A DNA stretch of 64,000 nt, taken from NCBI GenBank assembly GCA_964394795.1, contig CAYMYX010000006.1, forward strand, positions 1 to 64,000, given 5' to 3'. The stretch's first letter is position 1; every line of letters starts with the position of its first letter. The stretch is from CAYFUF01 sp964394795. Its GTDB lineage: Bacteria > Bacillota > Clostridia > Tissierellales > Peptoniphilaceae. Made by a program: the position numbers and the translations under genes. The notes under the pieces are model-generated. The model saw nothing but the letters and a program-made list of their open reading frames with translations. It was not told the DNA's origin and did not search any database. This document shows, one piece after another, positions 43,390-50,837 of this stretch.

Positions 43390-44187
43390 ATGACAAACTA
43401 CAGGTCCATAATCCATGGCGAGATGGAAAGAATGCCCCTTTTATGGATAGATACGGATTTTTCTGCGACGGATATGTTGACGATCTACGCTGCATCATTG
43501 GAAGAGGATTTCGAAGTCGTTGGGTTTTCGGACAACGCAAGCACCTTCACTGAAAAGGTCGCGGATAACTTGGAAGAGCTAGGTTACATAACCCCGATTA
43601 CTTCAAAGGTGGAAGGTTTTGAAGACCTTCTGGATACGGAGGCGCCGGATCATTTGATGGCTATGGCCAGCGAAGATGCTGCCGGCTTGGACTTCCTTTT
43701 GTTAGGGAACCCACTAAATCTTTACGAGGCCTATTCTTTCGAGGAAGATGTCAACGACCACATGGACACCGTAATCTTGTCCTTAGGCAAGGTTCTTGAG
43801 CGGGGTGACGGGATGCTAAAAACCGAGGCTTCCTTGGCGAATCCAGAAGTTTTTCAGGAGTTAGGGCAAATCGGCCACCAGCGCCTGCTTCTTGAACCTT
43901 CCGTGCTCAATCAAGTCGAGCTTGAAGAGGGAACGATTAGGGGTATAGATAGGGTTCTTGAGGAGCTTGGTTTCCCGGCTGATGCTGACTACACCTTAGA
44001 CAGCCTGCTTGCCCTCTTTCTCTACCTTGAACCCCAGGCCTTTATTTTCGAAGAGGTGGGGATGCATATTCATAACGAAAAAGAGGAACGAGGTTACCTT
44101 CACTTTACGGAGGGGAAGGACTATTTGCTGATTAATCAGATGAATGCCCAGCAGTTCGAAGACTGGCTAAAGAAGGTATTTCAGTAA
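43390..44187 (+). CDS. Degenerate nucleoside-hydrolase-like protein
   Basis: This 265-residue acidic protein starts after GTGGAGGAAAC. Its N terminus, PLLWIDTDFSATDMLTIYAA followed by FEVVGFSDNASTFTEKVADN, follows the pattern of inosine-uridine nucleoside hydrolases (IIDTDPGIDDALAL then GI..V.GN). The second pair of calcium-binding aspartates (DD) is replaced by AT-D. The rest is too divergent for me to align. It may be a catalytically inactive relative or a protein of the same fold with another role. It sits upstream of trxA with a 69-base gap. Confidence 0.5.
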   Translation: MTNYRSIIHGEMERMPLLWIDTDFSATDMLTIYAASLEEDFEVVGFSDNASTFTEKVADNLEELGYITPITSKVEGFEDLLDTEAPDHLMAMASEDAAGLDFLLLGNPLNLYEAYSFEEDVNDHMDTVILSLGKVLERGDGMLKTEASLANPEVFQELGQIGHQRLLLEPSVLNQVELEEGTIRGIDRVLEELGFPADADYTLDSLLALFLYLEPQAFIFEEVGMHIHNEKEERGYLHFTEGKDYLLINQMNAQQFEDWLKKVFQ

Positions 44188-44256
44188 AGTCGGGTATATT
44201 AGCTTAGCGAATCAAGTTAGTCGCAGTATCTGCGAGATCGAACCTAGGAGGAAAAT

Positions 44257-44574
44257 ATGGTAAGAAAAATAGACACAACAGAATTTAAAAATGATGTATT
44301 AACAAGCGAAGGCGTCACCGTCGTCGACTTTTCAGCAACCTGGTGTGGGCCATGCCAGATGCTTTCACCCATTCTCGATGAAATCGAGGGCGAAACAGAT
44401 AAGTTTAGAATTCTTCAGATTGATATCGATGAAGAAAATCTATTAGCGGCTCAGGAAGGGATCATGTCTGTTCCTACGCTACAGGTCTACAGGAATGGCC
44501 AAAAGGTTGACCAGATTGTTGGCTTGATGCCTAAAGACCGCCTTCTCGAGAAGATTGAAAAGTATGTAGACTGA
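44257..44574 (+). CDS. trxA: Thioredoxin
   Basis: This 105-residue thioredoxin has the active site ATWCGPCQM and the cis-Pro segment SVPTLQVY. AGGAGGAAAAT precedes the ATG. Its TGA stop overlaps the ATG of the following reductase gene by one base (TGATG), so the pair is translated together and presumably works together. Confidence 0.97.
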   Translation: MVRKIDTTEFKNDVLTSEGVTVVDFSATWCGPCQMLSPILDEIEGETDKFRILQIDIDEENLLAAQEGIMSVPTLQVYRNGQKVDQIVGLMPKDRLLEKIEKYVD

Positions 44575-45449
44575 TGATTTATGATGTTGTCGTGGTGGGG
44601 GCGGGACCAGCAGGTCTAGCCGCCGCCTTAAATGCAAGTATACGAAATAAGAAGGTCCTCGTCTTGGGTCCCGAGATGAGCGAGAAGTTAAAGAAAACGG
44701 CAGAAGTGCAAAACGTCTTGGGCATGCCCGACCAATCCGGCGAAGGTTTGCTTAAAGAGTTTAGGTCCCACGTGGAAGAGTATCCCGTGGAGTTCATTAA
44801 CGAGAATGCGACCATGGTCTACGATATGGGCAAGTTTATCGGTCTACTGACGCCGGGCAATCGAATCATCGAAGCCCACGCCGTGGTCTATGCACCGGGG
44901 GTCAGCTTTGGTAAGCCCCTACCGGGAGAAAGTGACTTTCTCGGAAAAGGCGTCGGCACCTGTGCTACCTGTGATGCGGCTCTTTATCGGGATAGGCCGG
45001 TCGTCGTCGTTGGTTACAACGAAAGTGCGATTGAGGAAGCGAATTTTATGGCGGAGATGGCCTCCTCTACGATCTTTATCAATCAGATGGGTCGGGAAGT
45101 GGGCCTTAATCCCAATATTGAGGTCATCACGGACAAGGTCATTGAGGTACGAGGAGATACAGTGGCTCGGTCAATCGTCGTTGGGGACAGGGAGATCGAA
45201 GCTGACGGCTTCTTCTTCATCCGTGACGCGCAAAAGCCGGACGCCATCGTTCCGGGCATTGAACTGGAAGGAATGCACATCCAGGTCAACAACAAGATGG
45301 AAACGAACCTACCGGGCATCTTTGCCGCGGGAGACTGCACGGGCCTACCTTATCAGATATCGAGGGCAATCGGCCAAGGGCAAGTCGCCGGGCTCAATGC
45401 CGCTAGTTTCGCCACGAAGAAAGCAAAAGAGGCTTCAGCTGAGGATTAA
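44574..45449 (+). CDS. Thioredoxin reductase-like flavoprotein, probably ferredoxin-dependent
   Basis: The 291-residue flavoprotein has the FAD motif VVVVGAGPAGLAAAL, the redox dithiol CATCD and a C-terminal FAD segment GIFAAGDCTG. In NADPH-dependent TrxB the second nucleotide-binding domain has GGGDSAxEE and HRRxxxR. Here the same places read VGYNESAIEEANF and NQMGRE, so the NADPH phosphate-binding residues are missing. It is also shorter than the usual 305-320 residues. These are the features of clostridial ferredoxin-dependent flavin thioredoxin reductases (FFTR). The cofactor preference is inferred. Confidence 0.88.
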   Translation: MIYDVVVVGAGPAGLAAALNASIRNKKVLVLGPEMSEKLKKTAEVQNVLGMPDQSGEGLLKEFRSHVEEYPVEFINENATMVYDMGKFIGLLTPGNRIIEAHAVVYAPGVSFGKPLPGESDFLGKGVGTCATCDAALYRDRPVVVVGYNESAIEEANFMAEMASSTIFINQMGREVGLNPNIEVITDKVIEVRGDTVARSIVVGDREIEADGFFFIRDAQKPDAIVPGIELEGMHIQVNNKMETNLPGIFAAGDCTGLPYQISRAIGQGQVAGLNAASFATKKAKEASAED

Positions 45450-45468
45450 CTCAGCGAAGCCTCTTTTT
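45426..45468 (+). terminator. Terminator of trxA-trxB
   Basis: A long hairpin (AAAGAGGCTTC with GAAGCCTCTTT, and GCTGAG with CTCAGC inside) overlaps the end of the reductase gene, and a T run follows. Confidence 0.88.
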
Positions 45469-45499
45469 GATTGTTGAATTGTACTGGATCGTTGTCATG

Positions 45500-46351
45500 T
45501 TAAGGAGTTACAGGGTCTTCAACTGGTGTTTCCTCAGGATTGCCGCCGCCCTCTGAACCGGAATTTTCGCTGGACGAGGAAGAGGAATCTTCTTCGCTGG
45601 ACGAGCTTTCGCTGGACTCTGAGCTGCTGGAGCTAGCTTGGCTTGAGCTTTCCTCTACAGGTGGTTCAACGGGTTCTTCGACGACCGCAACCTCGCTACT
45701 TTCTGAACTTGCAGGAGGTAGAGTGGAAGAGGTTGAACTGGACTGGCTGCTACTCGAGCTTTGGGCGGGCGTAGAGCTCGCCACGGAACTGCTTTGTTGA
45801 GGGGGTTGGTAATAGGTGGATGAGCTTTGCTGACCTGTTGATCCATTACCGGTTGATCCGTAATAGGAAGAGTTAGCATTCTTGGTCGTAGTAGGCGATG
45901 AATTTGTTTCATCGGCAACTTCGACATTGGTCGCCTCGGCTGTGCCAATCAGCGTAATCTCCGGCTTTGCCTTGGTAATGATTCGTTCCTTGATGGGCAC
46001 ACGGGATACTTCTTTGCCATCAATATAGGTGACTTCGTAAGTTACTTCGCTGCGACCCTTCTTTCCCGCTTGTTGAAGGAGGCGGTCACCTACAGCTAGG
46101 CTGCTATCTTCTCTTTCTTCACGGACAAAGTCCTCATCTTCGATGACTTTGATTTCTTTTACTTCTCTTAGGGCTTGTTCCTTGCTTTCCTCTTTTTCTT
46201 CGGCATCGCCTTCAATCGAAGACTCATCAGTCTCTCCCGTCTCGGGTGGTTCAACCAGGCTGTACATTTCCGCCTTATCGTTACCACCACAAGCGGTCAG
46301 AAAGAGAATTAGCGCAAGGACAAGCAGCAGATTTGTTTTTTTCACGCTCAC
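45500..46351 (-). CDS. G5-domain lipoprotein with serine-rich tail
   Basis: The GTG at 46351 lies six bases after AAGGAG and is the likeliest of three in-frame starts. The 283-residue product has a signal peptide ending in LTACGG. An acidic region and a G5 domain follow, seen in VREEREDSSLAVGDRLLQQ, GRSEVTYEVTYIDGKEV and ERIITKAKPEITLIGT. The C-terminal half is almost wholly Ser, Pro, Glu, Gln and Thr. G5 domains occur in surface proteins, some binding N-acetylglucosamine or zinc. The tail looks like a flexible wall-spanning stalk, but no sortase motif is present. Confidence 0.83.
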   Translation of the reverse strand: MSVKKTNLLLVLALILFLTACGGNDKAEMYSLVEPPETGETDESSIEGDAEEKEESKEQALREVKEIKVIEDEDFVREEREDSSLAVGDRLLQQAGKKGRSEVTYEVTYIDGKEVSRVPIKERIITKAKPEITLIGTAEATNVEVADETNSSPTTTKNANSSYYGSTGNGSTGQQSSSTYYQPPQQSSSVASSTPAQSSSSSQSSSTSSTLPPASSESSEVAVVEEPVEPPVEESSSQASSSSSESSESSSSEEDSSSSSSENSGSEGGGNPEETPVEDPVTP

Positions 46352-46422
46352 TTCCAACTCCTTAATCTAATCCATAGGTCACTTGTTGCGCCTATTATAT
46401 AACACAAACTCAGAATTTGCGC

Positions 46423-49400
46423 TTAATCTTCAGCTTTCAAAGCTTCTACCATATCTACTCGCTTTAGTTGGCCATGGATAATGAACATGACGATTAGAGA
46501 GAAGACAAAGACAATCGCGGTACCGATGACGTAGCTCCAAGGGTTCAGATAGGGGTCAATCAAGGCGTTGCTGGGTGAGAGGGCCATGGTAATCATATAG
46601 TGGAGTACTTTTCCGCCTATGGCCCCCAAAATGATGGCCAAAACGGTGAGGATCAGGGTCTCTCGGTAGATGTACTCCGTGACTTCAATGTTCTGGAAGC
46701 CCAACACCTTGATGGTGGACAATTCCCGTTTTCGTTCGGAAACGTTGAGGTTGGTCAGGTTGTAGAGTACGACGAAGGTTAAGAGGGTCGAGATCAGGAT
46801 AATGATGATAACGACAATGCCCAGGGCATCAATCAGGGAGCTGATGGTGTCCATGGTGTCCTCGTTGGTGATGGCATAGTAAACGCCATCCATGTCGATT
46901 AGCTCATCGGCGACTGCCTCAACATCGGCCCCGTCTTCCAGATTCAGATAGTAGGTGTTGGCGGTTGGTGTCTCATCAAAACTCTTCTGGTACCAGTCTT
47001 CGCTCATGAACATGTTGTGGCCGACGTACTGCTCGACTCGTCCTTCAATAGGAACTTCGTAGAGGAAGCCGTTGTCGTCCTTGATAGGTAGGTCTTGAGG
47101 GCCGTCATACTCGATTGCCCGGGCCATCTGCTCGGTAATATAGGCGACGTCTCGACTCAAATCGAAACCGTTGTCATCCACACGGGACCGGATAGGGCGG
47201 AAATCGCGGAAGTTCTCTTCCAATGGTACGTAGAGGACGAAGCTTTCCGAGATGCCATCCTTGTTTTCGAAGGTGCCTTGGAACTGGTAGAACCTAGAGG
47301 ATTCCACAGCTTCCTGGGCGATAAAGGCGTCTAAGTCGGCGAGATTTTCTTCGTCGGCATCGCCATTGAAAACGACTTCAATATCGTAGTCTTGTAGGAT
47401 GTTAAACTGCTTGTCTACCATGCTGGACACGGAGGACTGAAGGCCCAGGCCCATGACGATCAGGGCGGTAGAGCCAAAGACACCGATGATGGTCATGAAC
47501 ATCCGGCTCTTCTTCGCGGTCAAGTTACGGAAGGTAACTTTGGCCATAAAGCCAAGTTTTTTCCAGATAAAGGGAATCTTTTCGAGTATCGTCCGGTTCC
47601 CCTTTGTGGGTGGTTTAGGTCGCATGAGGACAGCAGCCTTTTGCTTCAACGTTCGGCTGACAGACCCCCAAGCGGCAATCAAGCTCAAGCCCGTACCAAT
47701 CAGGAAGGCAATGACAACCCAAGTCCAAGATAGTTGGTATTCAACAGGTAGGATAAAGTCGAAACCATCCGTGTAGGCAAGGAAGATGACCGGCATAATA
47801 AGGAGGAATCCGAAGATGGTTCCCAAAATTACTCCGATTAGGGATGAGCTTACCGCATAGGCAATATATTTAGATCCAATGGCGTTGTTGCTCATGCCCA
47901 GAGCTTTCAGAGTACCAATCTGCGTTCTTTCCTCTTCAACCATGCGGCCGATGGTGGTTAGGGTCGTGAGCATGGCCACCAAATAGAAGACGGTGGGGAA
48001 GAGAAGGGTGAGGGCATCCATGTTCTTCCCGCTCTCCATATTGGTGTTGATGAGGTAGTCGTTATAGCGGCCCAGCACCTGGTAGGCGGGGACGCGGATA
48101 TTTTGGATTTCTTCGTCGGCATCATCGAGGGCTTGTTGGCCTTCGTTTAGCTTTTCTTCGGCATCGGGACGTTCTTCTGCCAGCTCGGCTCTGCCGTCCG
48201 CTAGCTCTTGTTCACCGTCCTCGATTTCTTGTAAAGCATCGTCGAGTTCAGCTTGGCCGTTCGCTCTTTCTTCTTCCAGCTCAGCCCGGCCATCCTCTAA
48301 TTCTTGGACGCCGTTATTGTACTCTGCCCACCCGTTATCCAACTCTTGGCGAGCGGAATCCAGTTGGGCTTTGGCATCGTCCAGTTCTGCTTGGCCTTGG
48401 CTGTAGGCATCTTCTCCGGCATAGTACTCGGACCAGCCGGCGCTCAACTGCTCTGCTTGGCTGTCCAGTTCTTGGAGGCCTGCTTTTGCTTGTTCGATTT
48501 GAGCATAGCCGTTATCGATCTCCGCTTGGGCGGTGTCAAGTTGTTCGGTGGTCGCTTCTAAAGTGGCGACCTCAACAAGGAGCCACTCAGGGGCTTCCCC
48601 GTTGGCAATTAACTCTTGCCATATCTCTGGAAGCAAGTCGTAACCACTGCGGACCCGATCTCTTTGTTCATCAACCTGGGCTTGCTGGTCAGCTAGGTTG
48701 CTTTCGGTAGAGGTAACAAAATCCCAAGTGATTCCTTGGGCTTCTAAATCGCTTCTCGCTTGGTCTAATTGGGCTTGGCCATCACTTAGGGTGTTCCAGC
48801 TGTCATCCAAAAGGGTTCTGGAGGACTCCAATTCAGCTACACCATCATTGTATTCAGCTAAACCTGAGGAATATTCACTCTCGCCGTCGTTCAGCTCCTG
48901 ATAGGCGACATCCAAATCGGCTTGGCCATCAGCTAGCTTTTGCTCAGCATCGGCGATTTCCGTGTTGAAGGTCTCTAGACCTTCCTCGTATTCCTTTCGA
49001 CCGTCAGCCAACTCTTGCTCGCCGGTTTTAATATCCTCTTCCGCATCAGCCAGTTCTTGCCAACCGTCTTCGATTTCTTGGCGGCCCTTGTCGATTTCGT
49101 TTTGGGCATCGCCTTGTAAGTCAGCTTTGATTTCTGCTGGTCGGTCGAGGAAGAGGGCTTGAATCTCGTTAACGAGCTTTTGCTCCTCTTGCTTGTAGTC
49201 GTTATCTGATGTGACCATGCCTTGGAGGGCGTCCATCGTCAAGATGGCCATACTCGGTCTTGTCTTATCAAAAACGGAAGGCTGGACGATTCCAAAGTAG
49301 TTGATTTCACCGTCTCCCATCGTCGTGCCGCCTCGGCTGCTTTCCACAAAGTAGTAGATGTGGTCGGCAAAACCGACAATGGTAAATTCTTCCCGCTTTA

Positions 49401-49989
49401 AGCGGTCTTCTTGGAAGGGGTTTTCCATTTCCACGTTGATTTCATCAGAACTTTCCTCCGATGTTTCATCGGTAACACCTTCGTCGTTGTCATTGGGGCG
49501 GATGGTAATCGTATCGCCAATCTTGTAGTCGGTTTCTTCCAACATCAGAGTATCCAAGAGGATTTCGTTATCCTTTTCGGGTGCTCGACCTTCGACAATG
49601 CGAGGTGGGGCGATTGTCTCCGTTAAACTCTGCACGCGGATAACGGTACTGGTGCTGTCTTCGACGTAGAAGTCGCCATAGTAGACGTAATCTACGTCCT
49701 TAACACCGTCCAGTCCCTCAATAATCTCCTTATCCTCGTCATAGATGCCGAGGGGGGAAGTGATTCGCAAGTTTTCCCGTTTCAGTTCGTCGAGAGGCCG
49801 GTCCATGGCCTTTCTCATGTTAGGACCTGTGCTGACCAAACCAATGTAAATCATCGTGCCAAGCATGATCATGGTCATGATGGCGAGAAATCGCATCTTT
49901 GAATTCCAAATGGTTCGCAAAGTATCCTTCCAAGGGGCGGGAATCTTACTAGTGCTGTCTTTTTTGAGCTCTTGTTCGTCTTTTGTCAT
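46423..49989 (-). CDS. ABC transporter permease (FtsX/MacB family) with long coiled-coil domain
   Basis: This 1188-residue protein begins at 49989 after AGGAGG. One N-terminal membrane helix (about residues 33-53) is followed by an extracytoplasmic MacB-like domain. A region of more than 300 residues comes next in which QELADG-, AELDDG- and EYNNG-type short repeats recur, as in extracytoplasmic alpha-helical combs. Two sets of FtsX core helices follow (FPTVFYLVAMLTTLTTIGRM; IIIILISTLLTFVVLYNLTN). The C terminus is KRVDMVEALKAED. Such permeases do not import; they export or work mechanically from outside. It pairs with the ATPase gene at 50020-50721. Confidence 0.9.
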   Translation of the reverse strand: MTKDEQELKKDSTSKIPAPWKDTLRTIWNSKMRFLAIMTMIMLGTMIYIGLVSTGPNMRKAMDRPLDELKRENLRITSPLGIYDEDKEIIEGLDGVKDVDYVYYGDFYVEDSTSTVIRVQSLTETIAPPRIVEGRAPEKDNEILLDTLMLEETDYKIGDTITIRPNDNDEGVTDETSEESSDEINVEMENPFQEDRLKREEFTIVGFADHIYYFVESSRGGTTMGDGEINYFGIVQPSVFDKTRPSMAILTMDALQGMVTSDNDYKQEEQKLVNEIQALFLDRPAEIKADLQGDAQNEIDKGRQEIEDGWQELADAEEDIKTGEQELADGRKEYEEGLETFNTEIADAEQKLADGQADLDVAYQELNDGESEYSSGLAEYNDGVAELESSRTLLDDSWNTLSDGQAQLDQARSDLEAQGITWDFVTSTESNLADQQAQVDEQRDRVRSGYDLLPEIWQELIANGEAPEWLLVEVATLEATTEQLDTAQAEIDNGYAQIEQAKAGLQELDSQAEQLSAGWSEYYAGEDAYSQGQAELDDAKAQLDSARQELDNGWAEYNNGVQELEDGRAELEEERANGQAELDDALQEIEDGEQELADGRAELAEERPDAEEKLNEGQQALDDADEEIQNIRVPAYQVLGRYNDYLINTNMESGKNMDALTLLFPTVFYLVAMLTTLTTIGRMVEEERTQIGTLKALGMSNNAIGSKYIAYAVSSSLIGVILGTIFGFLLIMPVIFLAYTDGFDFILPVEYQLSWTWVVIAFLIGTGLSLIAAWGSVSRTLKQKAAVLMRPKPPTKGNRTILEKIPFIWKKLGFMAKVTFRNLTAKKSRMFMTIIGVFGSTALIVMGLGLQSSVSSMVDKQFNILQDYDIEVVFNGDADEENLADLDAFIAQEAVESSRFYQFQGTFENKDGISESFVLYVPLEENFRDFRPIRSRVDDNGFDLSRDVAYITEQMARAIEYDGPQDLPIKDDNGFLYEVPIEGRVEQYVGHNMFMSEDWYQKSFDETPTANTYYLNLEDGADVEAVADELIDMDGVYYAITNEDTMDTISSLIDALGIVVIIIILISTLLTFVVLYNLTNLNVSERKRELSTIKVLGFQNIEVTEYIYRETLILTVLAIILGAIGGKVLHYMITMALSPSNALIDPYLNPWSYVIGTAIVFVFSLIVMFIIHGQLKRVDMVEALKAED

Positions 49990-50019
49990 CCCAACCTCCT
50001 TTCTATCGGTCTACTTCTT

Positions 50020-50721
50020 CTACCATTCAATATCATCGATACTCATGGGGTTTTCATTTAGTGTTACTCGCCGAACCTTCGCATCAGCAATCTCGATGAC
50101 TCGGTCGGCAATCGGCTTAATCGCGCTGTTGTGGGTGACGATGATAACCGTCGTGCCTGTCTCTTCGCAGGTGCGTCTTAGTTGCTTCAGGATTTTCTTG
50201 CCCGTCTGGTAGTCCAGCGCACCGGTCGGTTCGTCGCAGAGGAGGATGCCGGGATTCTTGGCCATGGCCCTCGCGATAGACACTCTTTGTTGCTCACCAC
50301 CAGATAATTGGGCGGGGAAGTTGGATGCCCGTTCGCCGAGGCCGACAGCCTCTAGGGCGGCAACGGGGTCCATAGCGTCGTCCACCAAATGGGTAGCCAT
50401 CTCCACATTCTCCTTCGCCGTCAAATTGGCGATCAGGTTGTAGTTTTGGAAGATAAAGCCGATTTGGTAGCGGCGGTAGTTGGTCAGTTCCTTCTCGTTC
50501 ATCTTGCTGATGTTTTCGCCGTCGATGATGACATCGCCACCATCATTCTGGTCGATTCCACCCAAAATGTTCAGCGTGGTTGATTTTCCTGCGCCGGAAG
50601 GACCGAGGATTAGGACGAATTCTCCCTTTTCAATCTCGAAGGAAATCTCGTCATTAGCACGGATGATGTTCTCACCCATGTGGTATTCTTTTGTCACATC
50701 GTGTAACTCTATGAAGCTCAT
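50020..50721 (-). CDS. ABC transporter ATP-binding protein (MacB/LolD type)
   Basis: This 233-residue ATPase has Walker A GPSGAGKSTTLN, the signature LSGGEQQRVSIARAM, Walker B ILLCDEPTGALD and the H-loop VTHN. The sequence class is that of the MacB/LolD/FtsE group. GGAGG precedes the ATG. It lies 30 bases upstream of the permease gene and belongs to one operon with it. Confidence 0.96.
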   Translation of the reverse strand: MSFIELHDVTKEYHMGENIIRANDEISFEIEKGEFVLILGPSGAGKSTTLNILGGIDQNDGGDVIIDGENISKMNEKELTNYRRYQIGFIFQNYNLIANLTAKENVEMATHLVDDAMDPVAALEAVGLGERASNFPAQLSGGEQQRVSIARAMAKNPGILLCDEPTGALDYQTGKKILKQLRRTCEETGTTVIIVTHNSAIKPIADRVIEIADAKVRRVTLNENPMSIDDIEW

Positions 50722-50837
50722 AAGCTACCTCCTTTATACAGAAAGCTCAATTTCAAGTATAATATAAGCACCTTAAAATTAACATAAAATAATGATGGAA
50801 ATGTGGACGTATGTTCCCTTTCCGGGAAGGAGGGCTC

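Noticed and set aside
44188..44256. tRNA-like sequence before trxA
   Set aside because: No cloverleaf with a TTC-loop and acceptor stem can be drawn.
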